A stretch of 64,000 bases of DNA from Flavobacterium caseinilyticum (GTDB lineage Bacteria; Bacteroidota; Bacteroidia; Flavobacteriales; Flavobacteriaceae). A model generated the notes under the pieces. The model had not been told where the DNA came from. It was given only the letters and a program-made list of their open reading frames with translations, and ran no database searches. Every line of letters starts with the position of its first letter. Position 1 is the first letter of the stretch. The position numbers and the translations under genes are program-made. The stretch spans positions 215,432 through 279,431 of the forward strand of contig NZ_SMFM01000004.1 in the NCBI RefSeq assembly GCF_004349085.1. The letters are read 5' to 3'. Below, in pieces: positions 18,476-26,941 of this stretch.

Positions 18476-19357
18476 ATGCAACTACTAGACGGAAAAAAAA
18501 CAGCCGAAGACATTAAGAGTGAAATCGCTGCTGAGGTTCAAAAAATAAAAAACAATGGTGGCAAAGTACCTCATTTAGCAGCAGTTATTGTAGGGAATGA
18601 CGGGGCAAGTTTAACCTATGTAGGCAGTAAAGTAAAAGCTTGCGAAAGGGTGGGTTTTGAATCGACTTTAGTAAAAATGCCAAGTACAACCACTGAAATC
18701 GAGTTGTTGAAAAAAATTAAGGAACTGAATGAAAACGATGATATCGATGGTTTTATCGTTCAGTTACCGCTGCCAGAGCAAATAGACGAGCAAAAAGTAT
18801 TAATGGCTGTGGATCCAAGCAAAGATGTTGACGGATTTCATCCTGAAAATTTCGGAAAAATGGCTTTAGACATGAGCACTTTTATTCCGGCTACGCCTTT
18901 TGGAATTTTAGAATTGTTAGAACGTTACGAAGTAGAAACCAAAGGAAAACATACAGTAGTGATCGGCCGCAGTCATATCGTGGGAAGACCCATGAGTATT
19001 TTAATGGGAAGAAAAGGTTTTCCGGGAAACTCAACAGTTACATTAACACACAGTTATACTAAAAATATTGAAGAAATTACAATTCAGGCTGATATTATTA
19101 TAACAGCTTTAGGTGTTCCCAATTACCTGAAGGCAAATATGGTGAAAGATGGTGTTGTGGTGATTGATGTCGGAATCACGAGAGTTGCTGATGAATCAAC
19201 AGACAAGGGCTACGTTATTACCGGCGATGTCGATTTTGAAGAAGTAAGTAAAAAAGCTTCTTACATTACTCCGGTTCCGGGTGGAGTAGGACCTATGACT
19301 ATTGCGATGCTGTTAAAAAATACACTATTGGCTAGAGAAATGAAAATAAATAAGTAG
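18476..19357 (+). CDS. folD: Bifunctional methylenetetrahydrofolate dehydrogenase/cyclohydrolase
   Basis: 293 residues. It interconverts 5,10-methylene-, methenyl- and 10-formyl-THF with NADP. The active-site segment YVGSKVKACERVG carries the catalytic Lys (TYVGSK, about residue 54). DGFIVQLPLPEQ and PSKDVDGFHPENFG are signature segments. GRSHIVGRPMSILM is the NADP-binding motif, and TPVPGGVGPMTIAML is the conserved C-terminal signature. It ends with its own terminator. Confidence 0.97.
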   Translation: MQLLDGKKTAEDIKSEIAAEVQKIKNNGGKVPHLAAVIVGNDGASLTYVGSKVKACERVGFESTLVKMPSTTTEIELLKKIKELNENDDIDGFIVQLPLPEQIDEQKVLMAVDPSKDVDGFHPENFGKMALDMSTFIPATPFGILELLERYEVETKGKHTVVIGRSHIVGRPMSILMGRKGFPGNSTVTLTHSYTKNIEEITIQADIIITALGVPNYLKANMVKDGVVVIDVGITRVADESTDKGYVITGDVDFEEVSKKASYITPVPGGVGPMTIAMLLKNTLLAREMKINK

Positions 19358-19379
19358 AGAGAAAAATAATTTTGAATGG

Positions 19380-19411
19380 AAGCCTTAAATGTAAGTTTAA
19401 GGCTTTTTTTT
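19380..19411 (+). terminator. Terminator of folD
   Basis: AAGCCTTAAA-TGTAAG-TTTAAGGCTT followed by a T-tract, 23 bases after the stop. Confidence 0.9.
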
Positions 19412-19637
19412 ATTGTAAAAACTGTATAAAATTCCGATGGGTCCAACATTAAAGTGCGGTTGGACTGGGATGAACGTTCCCCACAATTCACAAGGTAATT
19501 GCTATGGAATCTGGATTGTGATTTCTGTTTGCTTTTTATTACCAGCTTTTAGTGTTTTTTGTTCAAAAAAAAACGATGGTTTTGATACTTTATACTTTGG
19601 ACAAATAATATTTATTAAAAATAATTCATTTTCTATT

Positions 19638-19677
19638 TTGAAATTTAAAAATATTAAATAACTTTGTAACTCAAAGT
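19638..19677 (+). promoter_or_regulatory. Promoter and candidate operator of the membrane protein/regulator operon
   Basis: TTG (19638-19640), 18 bases, then TAACTTTG (19659-19666) form a good Bacteroidota promoter. Overlapping the -7 box is a perfect inverted repeat ACTTTG-N5-CAAAGT (19661-19677), followed by ACTTTATAT. The same palindrome with the same flank recurs at 20617-20633 before the DUF4173 gene. The regulator encoded between them is the obvious candidate to bind both. Confidence 0.65.
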
Positions 19678-19686
19678 ACTTTATAT

Positions 19687-20301
19687 ATGAGTCAAAAACT
19701 TCAAGAAGATTTATCGCATATTCGTTCCATGATGGAGCGCTCTTCCAGATTTATTTCGTTAAGTGGCCTTTCAGGAGTTTTTGCGGGGTTATTTGCTTTA
19801 GCAGGATCAATTTATGCGTATCAATTGTTTAAAAATAATGATATTGAATATTTTGACGATACGCAAAAGATATACAGCTCTGATTTAATTATCGAATTAG
19901 TTTTCATTGCTTTTGCAATTTTAATTTTAGCATTGGGATCGGGTGTGTTTTTTACTTTGAGAAAAAGTAAAAAGTTTGATTTGCCGGTTTGGACTAATAC
20001 CACTAAAAAAATGTTACTGAATCTAGCGATTCCTTTATTGGTTGGAGGCGTGTTTTGCATGGCACTCTTATATCACCATTTATTTGCTCTAATTGCTCCT
20101 GTTACTTTGTTATTTTATGGTTTAGCACTTATTAATGCAGGGAAATATACTTTTTCGGATATTAGATATTTAGGTGCATGTGAGATTATTTTAGGATGTA
20201 TTTCCCTTTTTTATCTTGGTTTTGGACTCGTTTTTTGGGCAATAGGATTCGGAATTTTGCATATCCTGTACGGAATAATTGTGTTCAAAAAATACAAATA
20301 G
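19687..20301 (+). CDS. Hypothetical four- to six-helix membrane protein
   Basis: 204 residues. A soluble start (MSQKLQEDLSHIRSMMERSSRF, helical) is followed by hydrophobic segments around residues 25-47, 73-95, 112-130, 135-150, 160-175 and 178-198. I do not recognise a named family. The winged-helix regulator gene starts two bases after the stop, so the pair is surely one transcript. The DUF4173 gene follows. The context suggests a membrane protein whose expression is controlled by its partner regulator. Confidence 0.8.
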   Translation: MSQKLQEDLSHIRSMMERSSRFISLSGLSGVFAGLFALAGSIYAYQLFKNNDIEYFDDTQKIYSSDLIIELVFIAFAILILALGSGVFFTLRKSKKFDLPVWTNTTKKMLLNLAIPLLVGGVFCMALLYHHLFALIAPVTLLFYGLALINAGKYTFSDIRYLGACEIILGCISLFYLGFGLVFWAIGFGILHILYGIIVFKKYK

Positions 20302-20303
20302 AA

Positions 20304-20597
20304 ATGGGAATCATTGACAAATTAAATAAAGATTTCGAAAGTCGGGTCAGATTAGGCATTATGTCTGTTCTGATGGTAAACGACTGGATTGATTTTACTG
20401 AAATGAAATCTTTATTGAATATCACTGATGGAAATTTAGCAAGTCATTCTTCGGCGTTAGAAAAATCTGGATACATAGAAGTAAAAAAAGAATTTGTTGG
20501 TAAAAAACCAAAAACGTCGTATCGAGTTACCAATATTGGCAGAACTGCTTTTATTTCCCACTTGAATAGTCTTGAAAAATTAATCAAATCGAAATAA
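20304..20597 (+). CDS. Small winged-helix transcriptional regulator
   Basis: 97 residues from the ATG at 20304; the frame extends further upstream, but that part overlaps the previous gene. The fold is one winged helix-turn-helix: RVRLGIMSVLMVNDWIDFTEMKSLLNITDGNLASHSSALEKSGYI is the HTH with recognition helix around NLASHSSAL, and KTSYRVTNIGRTAFISHLN is the wing and dimer helix. It belongs to the MarR/PadR-like group of single-domain regulators. Likely targets are the ACTTTG-N5-CAAAGT palindromes before its own operon and before the DUF4173 gene. Confidence 0.88.
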   Translation: MGIIDKLNKDFESRVRLGIMSVLMVNDWIDFTEMKSLLNITDGNLASHSSALEKSGYIEVKKEFVGKKPKTSYRVTNIGRTAFISHLNSLEKLIKSK

Positions 20598-20616
20598 CCC
20601 TTTTTTTTAACTTTAT

Positions 20617-20633
20617 ACTTTGAAATACAAAGT
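20617..20633 (+). promoter_or_regulatory. Second ACTTTG-N5-CAAAGT operator, before the DUF4173 gene
   Basis: A perfect 6-base inverted repeat ACTTTG-AAATA-CAAAGT followed by ACTTTTAAAT, 18 bases before the DUF4173 ATG. The half-site plus flank (CAAAGTACTTT) is identical to the copy at 19672-19682. A partial third copy, ACTTTATACTTTGGACAAA, lies at about 19588-19606. Confidence 0.6.
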
Positions 20634-20651
20634 ACTTTTAAATTATTAATT

Positions 20652-22037
20652 ATGAAAAAACTACATTTTATTTTAGTCAGCAGTTTGGTTTTTACACTGC
20701 TTTTTTACAACCAAGATTTGGGTCTCAATTGGGCCATTTTCGGGATGATGCAAACCGCCTTAATATGTTATTTCTTTCAAGAGAAAATTACCAGTAGGGC
20801 ACATCTGATTTTAGTTGTTACATCGGTTCTGTCATGCTTTGCATTTGCTTGGTACGGAGATTTTCCATCTTTTTTTGCCATGGTTTTGTCGATTATCTTT
20901 TTACAATTCAAAACCCAGGAACCAAAACTTAAATTGTTACAAGCTCTTCCTTTAGTATTAATGAACGGTATCGCTTCGTTAGGTCGTATATTGATGTTTA
21001 GTCAATATCTTCCGAAGCGAAAAGTCAACAGCGGTTTTGCTAAAAAATTGATTGCTTATTTCGTTATTCCAGTTGTTTTTCTTGGGTTGTTTTTAACTGT
21101 ATATTCTTTTGGAAGCGATCATTTTTCGTCTTTGTTTACCGGTTATTATTTAGATATTGATGCGTGGCAAGCATTTGTACTTACCGCTTTAGGATTTTTC
21201 ATTTCATTCACTTTTTGGAATTATTGGATTCCTGAGGTTTGTTATGAAAAGAATAATTTACTGGACAATGACTTTAAGGATGAAGCCAAAACGCAAAATC
21301 AAAATTCATTTTCGTTTTTGGATATTGATTTTGAAAGAAGAAGTGGCGAGATTACGTTGTTTCTTTTAAATACATTGCTTTTGATTTTCATTGCAACTTA
21401 TAACTACGAACAGTTTTTTGAAGTGGTCAAAAAATCTAACTTAAGTTCTGATACACACGAAAGAGTAACTGCTGTTATTTTTTCAATCATAATGGCGGTT
21501 GGTGTTATTTTATTCTATTTTAAAGGAGGGTTTAATTTTGATGAAAAAGCTAAAAATCTTAAAAAATTAGCTAAGATTTGGATTCTTTTAAACGGAATTT
21601 TAATACTGTCTGCCATCATCAAAAACTCAGAATATGTTTCGTTTTTCGGATTGACTTATAAAAGGTTAGGTGTTTATGCTTTCTTGATTCTGGCCATAAT
21701 TGGATTGGTTATTTCTTTTATAAAAATTACCAAGCAAAAAACGAATGCTTTTCTTTTCAATCAAATGATTTGGTATTTCTACGGAACAATTTTACTATGC
21801 AGTTTTGTTAACTGGGGAAATCTGATTACCAATTATAATATTTCTGTAAATAAAGGGGTGGAGCCTAAATTTTTATCCGGACTAAATTTTAATGATGAAG
21901 TACTCAGAGACTATTTTTTAAAAAATAAATTAGATGGTCAATACAGTGAAATTTCAAGAGATCAGCAGATTAGTCGAATGCAAGCAAAGTCCTTTTTGTC
22001 AAAAGCTTTGTATTATGAATTTTTACCTGGTAAATAA
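20652..22037 (+). CDS. DUF4173 family membrane protein
   Basis: 461 residues with about eleven to twelve hydrophobic segments. A soluble loop (about 205-230) lies between the halves. The segment FGLTYKRLGVYAFLILAIIGL (in the second half) is the conserved core of the DUF4173/DUF4153 group. A polar tail of about 75 residues (DEVLRDYFLKNKLDGQ onward) ends the protein. The function of the family is unknown. Expression is probably tied to the upstream winged-helix regulator through the palindrome 18 bases before its ATG. It ends at a strong hairpin shared with rluF. Confidence 0.87.
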   Translation: MKKLHFILVSSLVFTLLFYNQDLGLNWAIFGMMQTALICYFFQEKITSRAHLILVVTSVLSCFAFAWYGDFPSFFAMVLSIIFLQFKTQEPKLKLLQALPLVLMNGIASLGRILMFSQYLPKRKVNSGFAKKLIAYFVIPVVFLGLFLTVYSFGSDHFSSLFTGYYLDIDAWQAFVLTALGFFISFTFWNYWIPEVCYEKNNLLDNDFKDEAKTQNQNSFSFLDIDFERRSGEITLFLLNTLLLIFIATYNYEQFFEVVKKSNLSSDTHERVTAVIFSIIMAVGVILFYFKGGFNFDEKAKNLKKLAKIWILLNGILILSAIIKNSEYVSFFGLTYKRLGVYAFLILAIIGLVISFIKITKQKTNAFLFNQMIWYFYGTILLCSFVNWGNLITNYNISVNKGVEPKFLSGLNFNDEVLRDYFLKNKLDGQYSEISRDQQISRMQAKSFLSKALYYEFLPGK

Positions 22038-22042
22038 AAGCA

Positions 22043-22074
22043 AAATCCCATTCATTTCTGAATGGGATTTGTAT
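22043..22074. terminator. Shared terminator of the DUF4173 gene and rluF
   Basis: AAATCCCATTCA-TTTC-TGAATGGGATTT, a perfect 12-base stem followed by GTATTTTT, between convergent genes. Confidence 0.88.
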
Positions 22075-22077
22075 TTT

Positions 22078-22890
22078 TCAATAATCGCCTCTTCCTTTAA
22101 ATCTGGGATCATCTCTCTTGATGAATTCGGTTTTTCTTTTTGGCGCTTCCGTTTTGGGTAAACTGGCTTCTTCTGTTTTACTGGAAGGTTCGATCAATTC
22201 GTTTAATTCTTTGATTTCTGCATCAGTCAAATCACGATAACGTCCCACAGGAATATCCAGCGAAATATTAATAATTCGGATGCGTTTTAGCGCTGTAACA
22301 TCATACCCTAAATATTCTGTCATTCGACGGATTTGACGGTTTAAACCTTGCGTCAAGATAATTTTGAAAGTAAATTTGCTGATTTGTTCCACCTTACATT
22401 TTCGGGTAATAGTGTCTAAAATTGGGATTCCATTTCCCATTCTTTCGATAAAACGATCGGTGATGGGTTTGTTTACGGTTACCGTATATTCTTTTTCATG
22501 ATTGTTTCGGGCTCTTAATATTTTATTGACGATATCGCCGTCATTAGTCATGAAAATCAATCCTTCACTGGCTTTGTCCAATCGTCCGATAGGGAAAATA
22601 CGTTTAGGATAATTGATGTAATCTACAATATTATTACGAACATCAAGGTTAGTAGTACATTCGATTCCAACGGGTTTGTAGAAAGCAAGATAAACGGGTT
22701 TCTCATTTTTCTCACGGATTAATTTACCGTCAATACGCACTTCGTCATTTGGGGAAACTTTTGTGCCCAATTCCGGAACAATTCCATTGATGGTTACTCG
22801 ACCTTCTTCAATGATTTTATCAGCTTCGCGGCGGGAACAATACCCAGTTTCTCCTATGAATTTATTGAGGCGTTTTAGATTTTCTTCCAT
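22078..22890 (-). CDS. rluF: 23S rRNA pseudouridine synthase, RluF type
   Basis: 270 residues. The N-terminal S4 RNA-binding domain (LKRLNKFIGETGYCSRREADKII) is followed by a RsuA/RluB/E/F catalytic domain. The catalytic Asp is in GRLDKASEGLIFMTNDGD; the form RLDKxSEGLIFxTNDGD is typical of RluF, which in E. coli modifies U2604 of 23S rRNA. LTQGLNRQIRRMTEYLGYDV is the second conserved motif. The last 35 residues are a charged tail (TEEASLPKTEAPKRKTEF), common in Bacteroidota. Subfamily assignment is by motif only. Confidence 0.88.
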   Translation of the reverse strand: MEENLKRLNKFIGETGYCSRREADKIIEEGRVTINGIVPELGTKVSPNDEVRIDGKLIREKNEKPVYLAFYKPVGIECTTNLDVRNNIVDYINYPKRIFPIGRLDKASEGLIFMTNDGDIVNKILRARNNHEKEYTVTVNKPITDRFIERMGNGIPILDTITRKCKVEQISKFTFKIILTQGLNRQIRRMTEYLGYDVTALKRIRIINISLDIPVGRYRDLTDAEIKELNELIEPSSKTEEASLPKTEAPKRKTEFIKRDDPRFKGRGDY

Positions 22891-23042
22891 ACTGCAAAAG
22901 TAATGAATTTGTTTGTTAGATTTTAGACTTCTTAGATTTTTGGATTGTGGGAAAGGTTATTTTTGATGTATTGCATTAAGTCTTCTTGGATTTAATACGC
23001 AAGTTTATATCATCTAAGAATTCTGAAAATTTAAGGCGTCTA

Positions 23043-23888
23043 TTATTCTTCAAATAAAAAATGAGATACTTTTTTATACAACTCATCGTCATGCATGCTA
23101 TGGCCTAAGCCTTTGGTCTCAATGAAAATCACATTTTTCCAAGCTCCTGCAATTTTTTTTCCTTCTTCAAATAGAACCACGGAGTCGTCAATATCATGAG
23201 CAATTAATCCTTTTATATTTAGTTTTGAAGCAAATGTTTTACCAGAAAACTGCTCGAGACTTAGTTTGAAATTATTAAGATAGTACGCCTCTAAAGATTT
23301 AGAGATTTTTACATTTAAGCTTAATAATGTAATGTAGTTGTTCAGGATAATTTTGAAATCACTTGGCGCTCCCAAAATCACCATTTTTTTTACCGCATCA
23401 TTTTGATAAACGGATTGATAATACAAACAGGTTTTCCCACCTATAGAATGACCGATGAGATATTGTGGTTTGAATTTTTGCACAGCAACATGAATAAATT
23501 CTGCGTATTGCGGAATGTTGAATTCTTTTCCGCTAGACAATCCATGTGCAGGACCGTCAATAGCAATGATAGTGCTTCCTGATTTTTTTAGATATGGCAA
23601 TAAATTTTCCCAGCGAGAAGCATTGCTTTCCCAGCCGTGAACCAGAAGTATTACGGTATTATTTCCTTTCCAAGTATAGGTGTGAAAGGAATTTTTTTCA
23701 AGTTGAAACATTTCGGACTGTGCTTCCTGCAGGATTATCGGAAGTTTATTTTTAGATAATTTCCCTTCTCGGGGTTCACTAAAAAAACCATACGCCAGTT
23801 GCGATGCTTTTTTTGGAAATACAAAACTCAAAAGGTTAATATATAAACCAATTGATTTAGTGAATATAAAAAATATTGTTTTTTTCAT
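23043..23888 (-). CDS. Alpha/beta hydrolase
   Basis: 281 residues. The N-terminus has one hydrophobic segment (residues 3-25), a possible anchor. The hydrolase core has the oxyanion HG in LLVHGWESNASRW, IAIDGPAHGLSSG, the nucleophile in LIGHSIGGKT, a likely acid in LIAHDIDDSVVLFEEG and the His in GLGHSMHDDELY. Substrate is unknown. The start codon abuts the T-tract of the terminator that closes the upstream two-gene unit, so it needs its own promoter or readthrough. Confidence 0.87.
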   Translation of the reverse strand: MKKTIFFIFTKSIGLYINLLSFVFPKKASQLAYGFFSEPREGKLSKNKLPIILQEAQSEMFQLEKNSFHTYTWKGNNTVILLVHGWESNASRWENLLPYLKKSGSTIIAIDGPAHGLSSGKEFNIPQYAEFIHVAVQKFKPQYLIGHSIGGKTCLYYQSVYQNDAVKKMVILGAPSDFKIILNNYITLLSLNVKISKSLEAYYLNNFKLSLEQFSGKTFASKLNIKGLIAHDIDDSVVLFEEGKKIAGAWKNVIFIETKGLGHSMHDDELYKKVSHFLFEE

Positions 23889-23918
23889 AAAAAAAAAGTC
23901 CCGATTTGTATCGGGACT
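23887..23918 (-). terminator. Terminator after the coiled-coil protein gene
   Basis: AGTCCCGAT-TTGT-ATCGGGACT stem; on the minus strand a run of T follows and reaches the start codon of the hydrolase gene. Confidence 0.8.
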
Positions 23919-23927
23919 TAAATGTAA

Positions 23928-24707
23928 TTAGAATTTAGAAAACAATTGTTCCATTTTCTCTTTTTCTTCGTCGGCCAATGAACTGTCGACTAATATTCTT
24001 CCGGAATGTTCATCAGTAATGATTTTCTTTCTGGAAGCAATTTCTACTTGTGTCTGTGGTGGAATAGTGAAAAATGATCCTGCAGAAGCTCCTCTTTCGA
24101 TAGAAACTACAGCTAAACCATTGCGAACGCTACTTCTGATTCTTGTGTAAGCTTTCAATAATCTTTCTTCAATTAAAGCTTGGAATTCTGCTGATTTCTC
24201 AGATAAGAACGCTTCTTCTTTAGCAGTTTCAGCCATGATAGCGTCTAACTCAGATTTTTTGTGCTTTAAGTGATTTGATTTTGCTTCTAATCTTTCTTTA
24301 GAACTTGAAATTACTTCTTTCTTGTGTTCGATAGAAGCTTTCATTTCTTTAATTTGTTTTTCTGACAATTGAATTTCTAATTCTTGAAATTCAATTTCTT
24401 TAGTCAACGAATTAAATTCTCTGTTGTTACGAACAGTTTCTTGTTGCTTAGTATATTTTTTGATAGCTTCTTTGTGCTCATCAATTGCATTCTTTTTTGA
24501 TTTGATTAGATCCTCGATAACTTCAAGTTCTCCTTTCAATTTTTCTGAACGTGTGCTTAAACCAGCCACTTCATCTTCTAAATCTTCTACTTCTAAAGGA
24601 AGTTCTCCTCTTACGTTTCTGATTTCGTCAATTCTAGAGTCAATAAGTTGTAAATCGTAAATTGCTCTTAACTTGTCCTCAACACTTAATTCTTTCGTAT
24701 TCGCCAT
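23928..24707 (-). CDS. Coiled-coil 'zinc ribbon' family protein lacking the zinc cysteines
   Basis: 259 residues. Residues 15-170 form a long antiparallel coiled coil rich in E, K and L. The C-terminal part (about 190-245) matches the C4-type zinc ribbon family (CT398-like): NGLAVVSIERGASAGSFFTIPPQTQVEIA and DEHSGRILVDSSL. In typical members four Cys occur here, in a CxxC before PPQ and a CxxCGRIL after it. In this protein those places read GASAGS and DEHSGRIL, with no Cys at all. The fold may be kept without zinc. It starts 3 bases after the NIF3-like gene, so the two are cotranscribed. Confidence 0.85.
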   Translation of the reverse strand: MANTKELSVEDKLRAIYDLQLIDSRIDEIRNVRGELPLEVEDLEDEVAGLSTRSEKLKGELEVIEDLIKSKKNAIDEHKEAIKKYTKQQETVRNNREFNSLTKEIEFQELEIQLSEKQIKEMKASIEHKKEVISSSKERLEAKSNHLKHKKSELDAIMAETAKEEAFLSEKSAEFQALIEERLLKAYTRIRSSVRNGLAVVSIERGASAGSFFTIPPQTQVEIASRKKIITDEHSGRILVDSSLADEEKEKMEQLFSKF

Positions 24708-24710
24708 ATT

Positions 24711-25805
24711 CTATAAGTACTTAACTGGATTTGAATTTTCTTCTGATAAAATAACTGCAAAATTAAGGATTTTTTTCCGAAGATACTCAACAATATAATT
24801 TTTTGTATAACGTTCACTCTCAAAATGTCCAATATCGGCTAAAAGTAACTTGTTTTCGGCTTCATAAAACTGATGGTATTTCAAATCGGCAGTCAAGTAA
24901 GCATCGGCTCCCGCCTGAATCGCATTTTTTATTGCAAAACTTCCAGCTCCGCCAAGAACTGCTACTTTTTTTATTTCTTTTCCTATAAAGTTCGAATGTC
25001 GAATCCCGCCACATTGCATTTTTTCTTTGGCAAAAAGCAAAAACTCTTTTTCATTCATGGGATTTTTCAATTCGCCAATCATTCCCAGACCAATATTTTG
25101 ATGTTGGTTTTGCAACTCATAAATTTCATGAGCCACTTCTTCATAAGCGTGGCTTTTGAATAATGCTTTCAGGATTTTGTTTTGCAAATGTTTTTCGAAA
25201 GTGACTTCGATTTTGATTTCGTCGCCTTGCACAAATTCAAATCGTTCTCCAATTTGTGGATTGCTATGCTCATTTCCCATGTAGGTTCCAATTCCTTTCG
25301 AATTAAAACTGCAATTTTCATAGTTGCCAATGGTTCCCGCGCCAGCATCAAATAGTGCATTTCGCACTTCTTCTGCGTTTTCAGGAATGGTAAAAGTCAC
25401 TAATTTCCGAATGAAGTTTTGCTTCGGAATTAGGATTTTAGTATTTACTAATCCTAATGCGTCGCTGAATATTTTATTCACGCCTTCCTGATGGTTGTCC
25501 AAAGCGGTGTGAACGGCGTAAATTGCAATGTCATTTTTTATGGCTTTAATAACTGCGCGTTCCACGTAGTTTTTTCCGGTAATTTTTTTCAAACCAGAAA
25601 ATAATATCGGATGAAAACAAACCACTAGATTACAATTTTTTGCAATCGCTTCGTCTATTATATTTTCTAAAGCATCATGACAAACCAAAATTCCAGTGGC
25701 TTCCATATCTTGGTCTCCAACCAATAATCCGACATTGTCAAAATCTTCAGCATAGGCAAGTGGCGCCATTTCTTCGAGTACAGAAATTATTTCTTTGATT
25801 TTCAT
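24711..25805 (-). CDS. NIF3-like dinuclear metal center protein (YqfO type)
   Basis: 364 residues, the long form of the family with an inserted PII/CutA-like domain (about 130-230). The metal ligands are visible: NCNLVVCFHPILFSG with His, AVHTALDNHQEGVN with His and Asp, and near the C-terminus LLADIGHFESERY with His and Glu. Members form hexamers with two metal ions per active site and are often annotated as GTP cyclohydrolase I type 2, a claim that is not well supported. It is operonic with the following coiled-coil gene. Confidence 0.92.
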   Translation of the reverse strand: MKIKEIISVLEEMAPLAYAEDFDNVGLLVGDQDMEATGILVCHDALENIIDEAIAKNCNLVVCFHPILFSGLKKITGKNYVERAVIKAIKNDIAIYAVHTALDNHQEGVNKIFSDALGLVNTKILIPKQNFIRKLVTFTIPENAEEVRNALFDAGAGTIGNYENCSFNSKGIGTYMGNEHSNPQIGERFEFVQGDEIKIEVTFEKHLQNKILKALFKSHAYEEVAHEIYELQNQHQNIGLGMIGELKNPMNEKEFLLFAKEKMQCGGIRHSNFIGKEIKKVAVLGGAGSFAIKNAIQAGADAYLTADLKYHQFYEAENKLLLADIGHFESERYTKNYIVEYLRKKILNFAVILSEENSNPVKYL

Positions 25806-25809
25806 GTTT

Positions 25810-25866
25810 TTTTAGTTTAAAGTCTAAGGTTTAAAGTTTAATGTTGATCAACTTTAAACATTAAAC
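25810..25866. repeat. AT-rich GTTTAAAG palindromic intergenic repeat
   Basis: Runs of GTTTAAAGTTTAATG and its complement CATTAAAC around TTGATCAA can fold into a hairpin. Related GTTTAAAGTTTAA runs lie at 48637-48697 (before the WbqC gene) and 50266-50290 (before lepB). All three flank starts of leftward genes. They look like degenerate dispersed repeats rather than operators. Confidence 0.4.
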
Positions 25867-25915
25867 AAAAGAAACAAAATTTTAAATCAAAGATAATTTA
25901 TTCTACTTTCGTAAA

Positions 25916-26941
25916 ATGAATTTACTTCGAAAATTACTGTCTCCGTTTGCCATTTTATATGGTCTCATAGCGAGTATTCGTAATTTTCTTTTCGATAAAG
26001 GAGTTTTGAAATCCTACTCTTTTGATTTGCCAATTATTGCTGTCGGGAATCTGAGCGTTGGCGGAACCGGAAAAACGCCCCAAATCGAATATTTGATTCG
26101 GTTGCTTTCTGATAAATATAAAATTGCCACGTTAAGCAGAGGTTATAAAAGGCAATCTAAAGGTTTTATTTTGGCCGATGCCAATTCAAATGCCGCAACT
26201 ATTGGAGACGAACCATTTCAATTTTTTCAGAAATTCCCATCGATACAAGTTGCAGTTGATGCCGACAGAAAAAACGGGATAGAACAATTGCTTTCGCAAA
26301 CAGAAAAACCAGAAATTATCTTACTTGATGACGCTTTTCAACATCGAAAAGTAAAAGCAGGTTTTTATATTTTGTTGACATCCTACGGCGATTTGTATTC
26401 GGATGATTTTATGTTGCCAACCGGAAATTTGCGCGAAAGCAGTAGCGGTGCAGAAAGAGCGAATATAATTATAGTAACCAAATGTCCTTTTAATCTTTCA
26501 TTTGAGGAACAGGACGACATTAAAAATCGATTAAATCTTTCGAAAAATCAAGATTTATACTTTACATTTATAGCATACGATGATTGTATTTATGGTGAAA
26601 TTCGTAATGTAAAGGTTGAAGAAATTCAACATGCTGCTAAAGTATTGGTGGCAGGAATTGCAAAACCGGAATCATTTTTTTCCTATTTACAAAACCCAAA
26701 TGATGTTTGTTTGTCTTTTCCAGACCATCATAATTTTACCGATAAAGACATTTTAGAAATTAAAAGTTTAGCTCAAAACAACATTATTATCACTACCGAA
26801 AAAGATTTTGCGCGGTTAAAGGGAAGTTTGCCTAATAATCAACTTTTCTATTTGCCAATACAAAGCTCTTTCGTTTCGGGAAGTAAAAATTTTGATAAAA
26901 CAATTATAGATTATGTGGGAACAAGTACAAGAAACAGTTAG
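25916..26941 (+). CDS. lpxK: Tetraacyldisaccharide 4'-kinase
   Basis: 341 residues. It phosphorylates the 4' position of the lipid A disaccharide precursor at the inner membrane. An N-terminal hydrophobic segment (LLSPFAILYGLIASI) is the membrane anchor. Walker A is in VGNLSVGGTGKTP (about 42-54), followed by LSRGYKRQSKG, GDEPFQF and ILLDDAFQHRKVKAG, all signature LpxK segments. The C-terminus reads FPDHHNFTDKDI and TTEKDFARL. Its last 29 bases overlap the start of the nucleoside phosphorylase gene in another frame. Confidence 0.96.
   Translation: MNLLRKLLSPFAILYGLIASIRNFLFDKGVLKSYSFDLPIIAVGNLSVGGTGKTPQIEYLIRLLSDKYKIATLSRGYKRQSKGFILADANSNAATIGDEPFQFFQKFPSIQVAVDADRKNGIEQLLSQTEKPEIILLDDAFQHRKVKAGFYILLTSYGDLYSDDFMLPTGNLRESSSGAERANIIIVTKCPFNLSFEEQDDIKNRLNLSKNQDLYFTFIAYDDCIYGEIRNVKVEEIQHAAKVLVAGIAKPESFFSYLQNPNDVCLSFPDHHNFTDKDILEIKSLAQNNIIITTEKDFARLKGSLPNNQLFYLPIQSSFVSGSKNFDKTIIDYVGTSTRNS

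Noticed and set aside
19437..19661. 74-residue frame before the membrane protein operon
   Set aside because: No domain, low-complexity end and it overlaps the promoter region at 19638.
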